64,000 bases of DNA from Streptomyces sp. AC550_RSS872 (GCF_019049285.1 NZ_JAGMUL010000045.1:47823-111822), one strand, 5' to 3'. Shown: positions 9,103 to 17,490, counted from the stretch's first letter. Numbers and translations are program-made. Notes: generated by a model from the letters alone, not told the origin.

Positions 9103-9513
9103 TCACTTCACCAACAGATCGAGCAACCGCTCCGCCTCGGCCGCCGGATCGGAGGTCAGTCCGGTGTGCACGGGGCCCGGCTGGACGACGGTCGAGCGGG
9201 GCGCGACCAGCCAGCGGAAGCGCCGCCCGGGATCGTCGCCCGCGGCCTGCCCCGCCGCCTCGCCGCCCGCGCAGACACCCTCGACGGCGCCGAGTGCGGC
9301 CCGCACCCCGGCGACGTCGGCGTCGGGGTCCAGCGCCCGCAGCCTGGCCTCGTCCAGGTGGGTCCGTGCGGCGACGAAGGAGCGGGCGCGGCAGTACACC
9401 AGCACGCCGGCGTTCAGACACTCCCCGCGCTCGATGCGCGGGACGACCCGCAGCAGCGCGTACTCGAAGACGTCCTGGGCGCGGGAACGGGTCCCCAGCG
9501 TGCGCTCGCTCAC
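9103..9513 (-). CDS. DUF3037 domain protein
   Basis: A 136-residue protein resembling DUF3037, starting with an FEYALLRVVPRIERGECLNAGV block. GTG 9513 overlaps the stop of the HipA-like kinase gene (GTGA), so translation is probably coupled. DUF3037 proteins are commonly found next to HipA-like kinases. The function is unknown; an accessory or antitoxin-like role is a guess. Confidence 0.8.
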   Translation of the reverse strand: MSERTLGTRSRAQDVFEYALLRVVPRIERGECLNAGVLVYCRARSFVAARTHLDEARLRALDPDADVAGVRAALGAVEGVCAGGEAAGQAAGDDPGRRFRWLVAPRSTVVQPGPVHTGLTSDPAAEAERLLDLLVK

Positions 9514-10265
9514 TTGATCCCCTCGATGCGTTCGTGGATGACGGCGGCCCGTGCGACCAGCGGCCGGGCGTACGCCCTGCGCAGCGCGTCCGCCGAGGCG
9601 AACCCCGGTTCGTCCGCCAGCCAGACCTCCGGGATCTCGGAGGTCACCTCGGCGAGCAGTTCCTCGGTGACGAACGGCGCCAACTCCGCGGCGGCCGCCC
9701 GCACGTCCGGTGCGAAGGAGGCGAGGGCATGGTCGGAGGCGTCGTACGGACGCGCCGCCGAGGCCCCGGCCCCGGGCCAGTTGTGCTGCCAGATCATGGT
9801 GGCGCCGTGGTCGATGAGCCATGGTTCGCCCTGCCACATCAGCAGGTTGGGGTTGCGCCAGGACCGGTCGACGTTGTTGACCAGGGCGTCGAACCAGACG
9901 ATCCGCCCGGCGTCCTCGGCACTCACGTCGCATGCGAGGGGGTCGAAGCCGAGCGCGCCGGAGAGGAAGTCCATGCCGAGGTTGGTGCCGCCGCTGGACT
10001 TGAGGAGTCCCTGCACTTCCTGGTCGGGTTCGCCGAGCCCGAGCACGGGGTCGAGCTCCACCGTCACCAGCCGGGGCACCCGGAAGCCCAGCCTGCGGGC
10101 GAGTTCACCGCAGACGACCTCGGCGACCAGTGTCTTGCGGCCCTGTCCGGCGCCGCTGAACTTCATGACGTACGTCCCGAAGTCGTCGGCCTCGACGAGC
10201 CCCGGCAGCGAACCGCCCTCACGCAGCGGCGTGATATAGCGGGTCGCGATGACTTCTTTGAGCAT
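9510..10265 (-). CDS. HipA-like kinase family protein
   Basis: A 251-residue protein of the HipA-like (PI3/4-kinase-fold) family. The N-terminal lobe has YVMKFSGAGQGRKTLVAEVVC with the ATP-binding Lys. The catalytic loop is NNVDRSWRNPN and the metal-binding segment is WLIDHG. It is about half the size of canonical HipA toxin and has no HipB-type DNA-binding partner. It forms an overlapping two-gene unit with the DUF3037 gene. Canonical HipA phosphorylates glutamyl-tRNA synthetase; the target here is unknown. Confidence 0.8.
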   Translation of the reverse strand: MLKEVIATRYITPLREGGSLPGLVEADDFGTYVMKFSGAGQGRKTLVAEVVCGELARRLGFRVPRLVTVELDPVLGLGEPDQEVQGLLKSSGGTNLGMDFLSGALGFDPLACDVSAEDAGRIVWFDALVNNVDRSWRNPNLLMWQGEPWLIDHGATMIWQHNWPGAGASAARPYDASDHALASFAPDVRAAAAELAPFVTEELLAEVTSEIPEVWLADEPGFASADALRRAYARPLVARAAVIHERIEGIK

Positions 10266-10486
10266 CGCCCCAGGTTACTGGCGCGCAGGCGGGGGCGAGG
10301 GACGGGCCGGGCGGGCTGCGACAGGTTTGCGCCGACAGCGCATCGACAGCACTGGACAGTGAACCGACAGCTCCGCTTTACCCACCTCCTGGCCGGACCG
10401 GGTCAGGATTTCGACTGCGTCTGAACAGCCGGTCCCGAAGGACCGTACCTCTCGGCAGATCAAGAATCCGCGGAAGGAACGTCAGC

Positions 10487-10981
10487 ATGACCAGCGAATC
10501 AGTTCAGCCGGTGTCGGGCCCGAGCCGCCGTACCGTCGTGGCGGCGGTCGGCGCGGCGGGGCTCGCCGCTGCGCTGACCGCGTGCGGGTCGGACGACGAC
10601 GCGTCCGGCTCGGCCACCGAACAGGGTGCCCCCGCCGGCGGCGGCGCGAGCACCGAAGCGGGCGGCGGCTCGTCCACGGAGGCGGGCGGCGGCGGTGCGG
10701 CCCTCGCCAAGACCGCCGACATCCCGGAGGGCAGCGGCAAGGTCTTCAGCGACGAGAAGGTGGTGGTCTCGCAGCCGACGGCGGGCGACTACAAGGCCTT
10801 CTCGACGATCTGCACCCACCAGAACTGTCCGATGACCGACCTCAAGGAGGACACCCTGTCCTGCGCCTGCCACGGCAGTCAGTTCTCCGTTCTGGACGGC
10901 AGCGTGAAGAAGGGGCCGGCCACCCAGCCGCTGGCCGCCAAGGAGATCAGCGTGGCGGGCGACTCGATCACGCTCGCCTGA
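10487..10981 (+). CDS. Tat-exported Rieske [2Fe-2S] lipoprotein
   Basis: A 164-residue protein. The N-terminus is a twin-arginine signal (SRRTVVAA) ending in a lipobox, LTAC, followed by a long Gly/Ser/Ala-rich linker. The C-terminal Rieske domain holds both cluster motifs: CTH in ICTHQNC and CACHGSQF. This indicates a folded, iron-sulfur protein exported by Tat and tethered to the outer face of the membrane. No oxidase partner lies nearby, and the redox partner is unknown. Its 3' end overlaps the convergent gene by 14 bp. Confidence 0.9.
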   Translation: MTSESVQPVSGPSRRTVVAAVGAAGLAAALTACGSDDDASGSATEQGAPAGGGASTEAGGGSSTEAGGGGAALAKTADIPEGSGKVFSDEKVVVSQPTAGDYKAFSTICTHQNCPMTDLKEDTLSCACHGSQFSVLDGSVKKGPATQPLAAKEISVAGDSITLA

Positions 10982-11615
10982 CACGCGGACGCCTGAAGCC
11001 GTCCAGTACCTCGTCCGTGGTCGCGACCGTGGCGACCAGGGCGAGGGTGTGGCGGATCATCGCCGGGGTGTAGTCGGAGGGCACCCCGGCGACGGCGTCC
11101 CGGGGCACGACCACGACGTAACCCCGGTTCACGGCGTCGAAGACCGTGTTGGGGATCGCCACGTTGGCCGAGACGCCGGTGACGATCAGCGTGCGGCAGC
11201 CGACGTTGCGCAGCAGGGCGTCGACGTCGGTGCCCTGGATCGGGGACAGGCCGTGCAGACGGCGTACGACGAAGTCCTCCTCGGCGACCTCGATCGGCGC
11301 CGCCACGCGGACCGCCTCGCTGCCGGACAGCTGCTGGACGGGGAGCCGTTCGGCGGCGCGGAAGAGGCGGGCGTTGTGGCTCGCCCCCCGTCCGTCGGCG
11401 CGGCGTTCGGCGATCGCGTGGATCACCTGGACGCCGCTCTCGTGGGCGGCCGCGACCAGCCGGGCGATGTGGGCGAGGGTGCCCGAGGAGCGGGCCTCGG
11501 CGGCGAGTTCGGGCAGTGCGCTGTCCTGTCCGACGACGCCCTCCTGGCATTCGACGGTGAGCAGGACGGTGGTCGCGGGGTCGAGGAGCTCGCTGAGTTC
11601 GGCGTACGACGGCAT
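10968..11615 (-). CDS. Isochorismatase-fold family protein with altered active site
   Basis: A 215-residue cysteine-hydrolase-fold protein. The family triad Asp-Lys-Cys looks replaced: the first strand reads LLTVECQEG (Glu instead of Asp), the Lys region reads FVVRRLHG (Arg), and the nucleophile position reads TGVSANVAIPN, with Ala where Cys normally sits. The fold is clear, but ordinary cysteine-hydrolase chemistry is unlikely. It may be a binding or regulatory homologue. The 3' end overlaps the Rieske gene. Confidence 0.8.
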   Translation of the reverse strand: MPSYAELSELLDPATTVLLTVECQEGVVGQDSALPELAAEARSSGTLAHIARLVAAAHESGVQVIHAIAERRADGRGASHNARLFRAAERLPVQQLSGSEAVRVAAPIEVAEEDFVVRRLHGLSPIQGTDVDALLRNVGCRTLIVTGVSANVAIPNTVFDAVNRGYVVVVPRDAVAGVPSDYTPAMIRHTLALVATVATTDEVLDGFRRPRVRRA

Positions 11616-11718
11616 GGATCCCCCTGGGCCGGACGGCGGCGTGGGCGGGCGAGCGTAGCCACGTTCGAGTCAGGACGGAACCACCATTGCCTCCGCGGGG
11701 AAGACGACTCATCCTTTT

Positions 11719-11748
11719 CTGACGTGATGTCAGAGGATCTCTCCTCTG
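11719..11748 (+). promoter_or_regulatory. Operator-like palindrome plus 5' hairpin before the PPOX-fold gene
   Basis: CTGAC-N5-GTCAG (11719-11733) is followed by an overlapping hairpin, CAGAGGA-TCTC-TCCTCTG (11731-11748). The first resembles a TetR-type operator. A related box, CTGACGGTTCATCAG, lies before the SRPBCC gene at 20763. Both follow a TTTT run, which suggests one shared regulator. Confidence 0.45.
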
Positions 11749-11775
11749 GCACGACGTGAGAGAAGAGGGGGCCGC

Positions 11776-12243
11776 ATGACCGTCACTCAGCGCCGGGGCC
11801 GGAAGATCATGATGACGCCCGGTGAGCTGGACGAGTTCCTCACCACCCAGCGCACCTGCCGGGTCGCCACGGTGTCCACCGATGGCTTTCCGCATGTCAG
11901 CGCCCTGTGGTTCGCCTGGGACGGCAACTCGCTGTGGCTGTACTCGGTCGTCCGCAGCAAGCGGTGGGCCGATCTGTGCCGCGATCCGCGGGTCGCGATC
12001 GTGGTCGACACGGGTGAGGAGTATGAGCAACTGCGGGGCGTCGAGCTGTCCGGCACCGTCGAGTTCGTGGGCGAGAGCCCTCGCGTCGGCGAGCTGCGCG
12101 CCGAACTCGACGTCCCCGAGACGCTGTTCGCGCGCAAGAACTTCGGCCTGGACGAGATGCCGCACGACGGCCGGCACGCGTGGGTGCGGCTGACGCCGGA
12201 GAAGATCGTGTCCTGGGACTTCCGGAAGCTGGGAGCGCTGTAA
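11776..12243 (+). CDS. Pyridoxamine 5'-phosphate oxidase-fold protein
   Basis: A 155-residue split-barrel flavin- or F420-binding protein. It shows the usual order: a strand with CRVATVSTDGFPHVSALWF, then the LWLYSVVRSKRWADL cofactor-phosphate segment, and a C-terminal WDFRKLG. AAGAGGGGG lies just upstream of the ATG. Actinobacterial members often use F420 rather than FMN, and the sequence alone does not decide. The substrate is unknown. Confidence 0.85.
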   Translation: MTVTQRRGRKIMMTPGELDEFLTTQRTCRVATVSTDGFPHVSALWFAWDGNSLWLYSVVRSKRWADLCRDPRVAIVVDTGEEYEQLRGVELSGTVEFVGESPRVGELRAELDVPETLFARKNFGLDEMPHDGRHAWVRLTPEKIVSWDFRKLGAL

Positions 12244-12283
12244 GCGGCAGGAGGCAGGCTGTAGGCGGTAGGCCGAGGCGGCG

Positions 12284-13186
12284 TCAGGAGACGTTCTCCC
12301 CCACTTCGCGCAGCGCCCGCACCGCCGCCCGGATCGACGGGCGGCGGTCGGCGTCGGCGCGCCAGACGACGTACACATGCCGCCGCACCCGCTGCTTCAA
12401 CGGCACCGTCACCACCCCCGCGGGCATCGGATGGCGCCCCATCAGCGGCGCGATGCACACGCCGAGTCCGGCCGCGACCAGCGCGAGCTGGGTGTGGGTC
12501 TCGGGGGCGCGGTGGCCGAGAAGGGGCTCGATGCCCTTGGAGCGCAGCGTGAACATCAGCCACTCGTGGCAGAACTCGCCCTCGCCCCAGGTGATCCACT
12601 CGTCCTCGGCGAACTCGGCGAGGTCCACCTCGTCGCGGTCCGCGAGCCGGTGACCGACCGGCATCGCCACGTCGGCCGGATCGTCCAGGATGTGCGCCTT
12701 GACCAGGCCCTCGGGCAGCGCCATCGGCTTGTTGTACCAGTCGAGCACGACGGCCAGGTCGAAGTCGCCGCGGATCACCCCGGCGATGCCGTTCTCCGGC
12801 TCCAGCTCGCAGGAGCGCACGCGCAGCGCGGGGTGCTCGGCACGCAGGGCGGAGAGCGCGGACGGGAACAGCCCGCGCGCGGCGGTCGGGAACGCCGCCA
12901 GTCTCAGCTCGCCGACGACCTTGCCGCGCTGCGCCTCCAGGTCGGACTGGGCCAGCTCGACCTGCGACAGGATGCGCGAGGCGTGCTCGGCGAGCAGTCG
13001 TCCCGCGTCCGTGAGCCGTACGCCCCGGCCGTTCTTGGCGAGCAGTTGCTGGCCGACCTCGCGCTCCAGCTTGGACATCTGCTGCGAGACGGCGGACGTC
13101 GTGATGTGCAGGCCTTCCGCCGCGCCGCTGACCGAGCCGTGGCGGGCGAGGGCGTCGAGGGTGCGCAGGCGCTCCAGGTTCAACAT
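12284..13186 (-). CDS. LysR family transcriptional regulator
   Basis: A 300-residue LTTR. The N-terminal winged helix-turn-helix (LDALARHGSVSGAAEGLHITTSAVSQQMSKLE) is followed by an effector-binding domain. It is divergent from an EamA exporter gene, 74 bp away, the classical arrangement in which the regulator controls both itself and the neighbour. The effector is probably a compound exported by the EamA protein, such as an amino acid; this is inference from position. Confidence 0.92.
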   Translation of the reverse strand: MLNLERLRTLDALARHGSVSGAAEGLHITTSAVSQQMSKLEREVGQQLLAKNGRGVRLTDAGRLLAEHASRILSQVELAQSDLEAQRGKVVGELRLAAFPTAARGLFPSALSALRAEHPALRVRSCELEPENGIAGVIRGDFDLAVVLDWYNKPMALPEGLVKAHILDDPADVAMPVGHRLADRDEVDLAEFAEDEWITWGEGEFCHEWLMFTLRSKGIEPLLGHRAPETHTQLALVAAGLGVCIAPLMGRHPMPAGVVTVPLKQRVRRHVYVVWRADADRRPSIRAAVRALREVGENVS

Positions 13187-13199
13187 GTAAGCAATACTA

Positions 13200-13223
13200 C
13201 GAGATACCGGGTGCGAAATCTCG
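13200..13223. promoter_or_regulatory. Candidate LysR operator in the divergent promoter region
   Basis: The inverted repeat CGAGAT-N12-ATCTCG is centred between the LysR start (13186) and the EamA start (13261). Its position and dyad form fit an LTTR recognition site. The exact T-N11-A core is not certain. Confidence 0.5.
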
Positions 13224-13260
13224 GTTGTGCTACGAAGTCGTGTGCCGCATTGTTGCTGCC

Positions 13261-14208
13261 ATGACCACCGCCACCGACTCTCGTGCCCCGGCCCCCGCCC
13301 CTCCCCTCGCCGACTCCCGCCCTCGCCCCCGCGCGCGCCTCGACTGGCGTCTGCGTTTCGCCACCCTCTCGCTGATCTGGGGGTTCAGCTTTCTGCTGAT
13401 CAAGGTGGGCACCCATGGCTACGCCCCCTTCCAGGTCACCCTCGGGCGGCTGGTGTTCGGTACGGCGGTACTGGCGGCCGCGATGGCGGTGAAGCGGGAG
13501 CGGTTGCCGCGCGGGGCGCGCACGTGGGGGCATCTGACGGTCGCCGCCTTCCTGCTCAACGCACTGCCGTTCTCGTTGTTCGCGTACTCCGAGCTGACGA
13601 TTCCCTCCACGCTCGCCGGCATCTGCAACGCGACCTCGCCGCTGTGGGGCATGGCCCTGTCCCTGGTCGCGCTCTCGGAGGACCGGCCGACGCGGGTCAG
13701 GGTGGCCGGGCTCGGGGTCGGGTTCCTGGGTGTGCTGACGGTGCTCGGGGCGTGGCAGGGGTTTCATGGGCTGGATGCCACGGGGACGGTGATGGCGCTG
13801 CTGGCGTCGTTGAGCTATCCGATCGGGTGGATATACGTTCGCCGTACGTTGGCCGGCTCCAGTGAGTCGCATCTGTCGCTCACGGGGGCGCAGTTGTTGT
13901 TGGCGACGGTGCAACTGGCTGTGGTGACACCGGTGTTCACGTCCGTGCCGAGCAACTTCCCGGTGCTGCCCCTGCTCGCGATCGCGGGGTTGGGGGCGCT
14001 CGGTACGGGGCTGGCTGTGCTGCTTCAGTACGGGCTCGTGGCCGAGGTGGGGCCGACGACGGCGCAGATGGTGACGTACTTCATTCCGGTCATCGCGACG
14101 GCTGCGGGGGTTGTGGTGCTCGGGGAGTCGCTTCGGTGGACCACGCCGGTCGGGGCGGTGGTCGTTCTTGTGGGGGCGGCGCTTACTCAGGTGAAGCGGG
14201 GCGCCTAG
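13261..14208 (+). CDS. EamA (DMT) family transporter
   Basis: A 315-residue membrane protein with about ten hydrophobic segments in two EamA repeats (LSLIWGFSFLLIKVG, and near the end ITHVLGESLRW-like VVLGESLRWTT). ATG 13261 is preferred because the frame's upstream start at 13225 would reach into the candidate operator. It is divergent from the LysR gene. Its last eight codons are copied in a downstream 178-bp tandem duplication. Confidence 0.88.
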   Translation: MTTATDSRAPAPAPPLADSRPRPRARLDWRLRFATLSLIWGFSFLLIKVGTHGYAPFQVTLGRLVFGTAVLAAAMAVKRERLPRGARTWGHLTVAAFLLNALPFSLFAYSELTIPSTLAGICNATSPLWGMALSLVALSEDRPTRVRVAGLGVGFLGVLTVLGAWQGFHGLDATGTVMALLASLSYPIGWIYVRRTLAGSSESHLSLTGAQLLLATVQLAVVTPVFTSVPSNFPVLPLLAIAGLGALGTGLAVLLQYGLVAEVGPTTAQMVTYFIPVIATAAGVVVLGESLRWTTPVGAVVVLVGAALTQVKRGA

Positions 14209-14539
14209 CGAGGTGGGGGCAGGGAGTGACAGCGACTGCCGGTCGGATGTGGCTGGTCGCGCAGTTCCCCGCGCCCCCAAAGGCAGTTGGCTGCACCCCG
14301 TCTCTTTCCAGACGTAGCCCCTCGCCGGTGCGAGGCCAACCGCCGTCGCCACCGCGTCCGCTACTCACGTGAAGCGGGGCGCCTAGCGAGGTGGGGGCAG
14401 GGAGTGACGACGACTGCCGGTCGGATGTGGCTGGTCGCGCAGTTCCCCGCGCCCCCAAAGGCAGTTGGCTGCGCCCCGTCCCTCTCTAGACGTAGCCCCT
14501 CGCCGGTGCGGGGCCAACCGCCGTCGCCACCGCGTCCGC
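14184..14539. repeat. 178-bp tandem duplication spanning the ends of two convergent genes
   Basis: Two head-to-tail copies, 14184-14361 and 14362-14539, share a 178-bp period with only scattered differences. Each contains the last EamA codons and stop, a GC-rich intergenic element (gcgcagttccccgcgccccc), and the 3' end of the MocR gene on the other strand. The outer copies complete the two genes, while the inner EamA and MocR ends are silent leftovers. Confidence 0.9.
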
Positions 14540-15817
14540 CAGCGGGGCAACCTCGTCGGCGGCGAGCGTCGCGATGGTGATGCGGATCCCAGGCGGCGCG
14601 CTCATGCGGAAGCGCGCGCCCGGGGCTACGGCCCAGCCCGCGTGCAGCAGGCGGGCCACCGCGCCCGTCTCGTCGGGTACCGGGACCCAGACGTTCAGGC
14701 CGCTCCGGCCATGGGCGGTGATGCCCCGGTCCGCCAGTGCGGCGATCAGGGCGTCCCGCCGGGTGCCGTACGCGGCTGACACCGACTTCGGGACGACGGC
14801 ACCCTCGGCCCACAGCCGGACCAGGGCACGCTGGCCGAGGCGGCTGACCCAGCCGGGGCCGAGGCGTTGGCGGCCGCGGACCCGGTCGACGGTGACGGGG
14901 TCGCCGGTGAACACGGCGAGGCGGAGGTCGGGGCCATAGGCCTTGGCGGCCGAGCGGACGAAAGCCCAGGTGCGGGTGGTGCCGGCCAGGGTGTGCAGGG
15001 GGAGGTCGACGATGCCGTGGCCGTGGTCGTCCTCGACGAGCAGGACGTCCGGGTGGTCCCTCAGCACGGATCGCAGGGCACGCGCGCGTGCGGCGCTCAC
15101 GACCGCTCCCGTCGGATTCTGCGCCCGGTCGGTGACGATCAGGGCGCGCGCGCCCGCCTCCAGGGCCCGGCGCACGTCGTCCGGGAGCGGACCCTCGTCG
15201 TCCACGCCGACCGGGGCCGTCCGCAGTCCGACGGCCGGGACGAGGTCGAGCAGGCTGCCCCAGCCGGGATCCTCGACGGCGACGGTGTCGCCGGGCTTGA
15301 GGTGGGCCGCGAGGACGCGCTCGATCATGTCGAGCGAGCCCGAGGTGACGGCGATCGGTCCGTCCGGAACGCCGTCGGCGTCGAAGGCGGCCCGCGCGGT
15401 GCGCGCCAGCTCCGGCTCCACGGCCGGGTCGCCGTACATGACCGGCTCCCGGTCGTTCTGCTCGGCGGCCGCCGCGAACGCCTGGGCCAGCGGTGGGAGC
15501 AGCAGCGGGTCCGGGTTGCCGCTCGCCACGTCCCGTACGCCTTCGGGTACGTCCACCCGGATGGACTCGCGCCCCGTCGTGGCCGGTTTGGGCCGCACCC
15601 GGCTGCCCCGCCGCCCGGCCGTCTCGATGACCCCGCGCTCCCGCAGGATCCGGTAGGCGGCCGCGACCGTGTTGGGGTTCACACCGAGCTCGACCGCCAA
15701 CTCCCGCATGGGTGGGAGCAGTTGACCTGGCTCCAGCTCGCCGGCACCCACCGCGCGTTCGACGCTCGCCGCAATCTCTGCTGCGCGTCGCCCTTCGATC
15801 CGATATCCTCCTAGCAC
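14486..15817 (-). CDS. MocR-type GntR regulator with aminotransferase domain
   Basis: A 443-residue protein. Residues about 5-70 form a GntR winged helix (LPPMRELAVELGVNPNTVAAAYRIL). The rest is a fold-type I aminotransferase domain with the PLP lysine in VRSAAKAYGPDLRL and an NPTG motif. MocR/PdxR proteins sense PLP or amino-PLP adducts. It is divergent from a PPOX-fold gene. The start is uncertain: GTG 15817 has AGGAGG downstream rather than upstream, which fits a leaderless transcript. Its 3' end is duplicated. Confidence 0.85.
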   Translation of the reverse strand: MLGGYRIEGRRAAEIAASVERAVGAGELEPGQLLPPMRELAVELGVNPNTVAAAYRILRERGVIETAGRRGSRVRPKPATTGRESIRVDVPEGVRDVASGNPDPLLLPPLAQAFAAAAEQNDREPVMYGDPAVEPELARTARAAFDADGVPDGPIAVTSGSLDMIERVLAAHLKPGDTVAVEDPGWGSLLDLVPAVGLRTAPVGVDDEGPLPDDVRRALEAGARALIVTDRAQNPTGAVVSAARARALRSVLRDHPDVLLVEDDHGHGIVDLPLHTLAGTTRTWAFVRSAAKAYGPDLRLAVFTGDPVTVDRVRGRQRLGPGWVSRLGQRALVRLWAEGAVVPKSVSAAYGTRRDALIAALADRGITAHGRSGLNVWVPVPDETGAVARLLHAGWAVAPGARFRMSAPPGIRITIATLAADEVAPLADAVATAVGPAPARGYV

Positions 15818-15853
15818 AAAGTAGATTGTGCACTAGTGCAATACAGAGTGCAA
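15814..15853. promoter_or_regulatory. Candidate MocR operator cluster
   Basis: The short MocR/PPOX intergenic region has GCACAA-N6-TTGTGC (15814-15831), a perfect 12-bp palindrome TGCACTAGTGCA (15829-15840), and two direct AGTGCAA copies 12 bp apart (15835 and 15847). Direct plus inverted repeats of one core are typical MocR binding sites. The leftmost arm overlaps the proposed MocR start codon, consistent with autorepression. Confidence 0.6.
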
Positions 15854-15883
15854 GAGCGCACCAGAAACGCAAGGGAGACCGTC

Positions 15884-16567
15884 ATGCAAGGGACCGAAAC
15901 GTCGACGTCGCCGGCCGCCGCCTACACACCGACCGGCCGCACCGTCCCGACCCGCTCCCCTGGCCGGGCGTCGTACGACAAGGAACTGGTGCACGCGATA
16001 CTCGACGAGGCCTACGTCTGCCACCTCGGCTTCGTCCGCGACGGCGCGCCGGTCGTGCTGCCCACGTTGTACGGCCGGGTCGGCGAGACGCTCTATGTCC
16101 ACGGCTCGACGGGCTCGCGCCCGCTGCGGATGACCGGGCAGGCGGACCCGGGGCTTGCGGTGTGCCTGACGGTCACGCATGTCGACGCGCTGATCCTGGC
16201 CCGCTCGGCGTTCCACCACTCGATCAACTACCGGTCCGTGGTGGTGCACGGCACCGCGTACGACGTGACGGACCCGGAGGAGAAGCGGGTCGCTCTGGAC
16301 GCGCTGGTCGATCACGTCGTGGCGGGCCGGTCCCGCGACTCGCGGCCCGCCAACACGAAGGAGCTCGCCGCCACCGCCGTCATCCGCCTCGACCTCGACG
16401 AGGTCTCCGCCAAGCTCCGCACCGGCGGCGTGAACGACGAGCCCGAGGACCTCGCGCTCCCCCACTGGGCCGGCCTCGTCCCGCTGCGCAAGGGGTACGA
16501 CGCGCCGGTCGCCGACCCCGGCCTGGCCCCCGGTACCGAGCTCCCCGACTACCTCGGGGCCCTGTGA
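15884..16567 (+). CDS. Pyridoxamine 5'-phosphate oxidase family protein (NimA-like)
   Basis: A 227-residue flavin-binding split-barrel protein. The N-terminal 30 residues are low-complexity. The barrel carries HLGFVRDGAPVVLPTLYGR, the HGSTGSRPLR loop and ARSAFHHSINYRSVVVHG, as in NimA-type nitroreductase relatives. ATG 15884 has AAGGGAG about 6 nt upstream. Its stop overlaps the next gene's start by 1 nt, so the two are an operon, probably controlled by the divergent MocR regulator and possibly linked to vitamin B6. Confidence 0.87.
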   Translation: MQGTETSTSPAAAYTPTGRTVPTRSPGRASYDKELVHAILDEAYVCHLGFVRDGAPVVLPTLYGRVGETLYVHGSTGSRPLRMTGQADPGLAVCLTVTHVDALILARSAFHHSINYRSVVVHGTAYDVTDPEEKRVALDALVDHVVAGRSRDSRPANTKELAATAVIRLDLDEVSAKLRTGGVNDEPEDLALPHWAGLVPLRKGYDAPVADPGLAPGTELPDYLGAL

Positions 16568-17199
16568 TGCTGATCCACCCCTGGGACGCACCCCGCGACG
16601 ACGCCGAGTGGCAACGATGGCTGGCCGTCCACGACTTCGGGCAGCTCGTCGTCAACGGCCTGGACGGCGAACCGCCGCACGTCCAGCCACTGCATTTCGC
16701 GTACGACGGCGAGCGCGGCGAGGCCGTCACGCACCTGGCCCGACCCAACCCGATGTGGCCCGCGCTGCTGGCGAACCCCGAGGTCGTGCTGAGCGTGGTG
16801 GACGACTACGTCTATGTGCCCGGCCCCTGGCAGGCGGACCCGGACACCCCGCCCGAGCACGGCGTGCCGACCAGCTTCTACGCTGCCGTCCAACTCCGCT
16901 GCCGGGCCCAGGTCGTGGACGACCCGGCCGAGAAGGCCGAGCTGCTCAACCGCCAGGTCGGCCACTTCCAGCCCGAGGGTGGCTCCGCTGAAGTGACGCT
17001 CGACGAGGCTCCGTTCGGCCGCCTGCTGTCCGGCATCCGGGGCCTGCGTCTCGAAGTCACCGGCGTACGCGCCAAGTTCAAGTACGCGGGCAAGCGGACG
17101 AAGGAGGTCCAGGACCGGATCGCGACGAACCTGACCCAGCGGGCGGGCCCGGGTGACCCCGGGGCCCGCGAACACATACTGCGCCGCCGCCCGGCCTGA
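16567..17199 (+). CDS. FMN-binding negative transcriptional regulator family protein (PaiB)
   Basis: A 210-residue PaiB-fold protein with the family's N-terminal VNGLDGEPPHVQPLHFAYD block, the THLARPNPMWPALL segment, PTSFYAAVQLRCRAQVV in the middle, and a C-terminal KFKYAGKRT. Bacillus PaiB was named as a repressor of protease genes, but the fold is a flavin split barrel and many members may be enzymes. It is translationally coupled to the NimA-like gene (TGATG). Confidence 0.85.
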   Translation: MLIHPWDAPRDDAEWQRWLAVHDFGQLVVNGLDGEPPHVQPLHFAYDGERGEAVTHLARPNPMWPALLANPEVVLSVVDDYVYVPGPWQADPDTPPEHGVPTSFYAAVQLRCRAQVVDDPAEKAELLNRQVGHFQPEGGSAEVTLDEAPFGRLLSGIRGLRLEVTGVRAKFKYAGKRTKEVQDRIATNLTQRAGPGDPGAREHILRRRPA

Positions 17200-17220
17200 G
17201 CCTGGGGGTCTGGGGGGCGA

Positions 17221-17466
17221 AGCCCCCAGAAGGGGCGCGGGGCTGTGTCGATTTGCGGCTCCGCCGCGTGGGCGCGACCAGCCCCCACCCGCCCGCACCC
17301 GAAGAACAACCGGGATCCGGGGCGCAGCCCCCAGCAGGGGCGCGGGGCTGTGTCGGTTTACGGCTCCGCCGCGTGGGCGCGACCAGCCCCCACCCGCCCG
17401 CACCCGGGGTCGAAGGGGCGGAGCCCCTGGGGATGGGACGGGTAGGGGCGGCGGGGGCGAGGAACC
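17221..17466. repeat. Streptomycete GC-rich intergenic repeats, tandem copy plus tail element
   Basis: An 81-bp unit (17221-17301) recurs at 17326-17406 with a 105-bp period and few changes. It has a ggggcgcggggctgtgtcg core and ends in cgcgaccagcccccacccg. A second element (17406-17466: ggtcgaaggggcggagcccct, then gggtaggggcgg) follows and recurs at about 49433-49491. The hairpins can act as terminators between the PaiB gene and the convergent EamA gene. No coding signal. Confidence 0.75.
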
Positions 17467-17490
17467 GGGCGCCCCCACAGAAAGCTCCTG

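Noticed and set aside
14361..15872. A long Arg/Gly-rich minus-strand frame over the MocR gene
   Set aside because: It is a shadow. The MocR frame one register away has full GntR and aminotransferase motifs.
17221..17406. CRISPR-like repeats
   Set aside because: There are only two copies, long and GC-rich, of a repeat known from many streptomycete intergenic regions. There are no short spacers.
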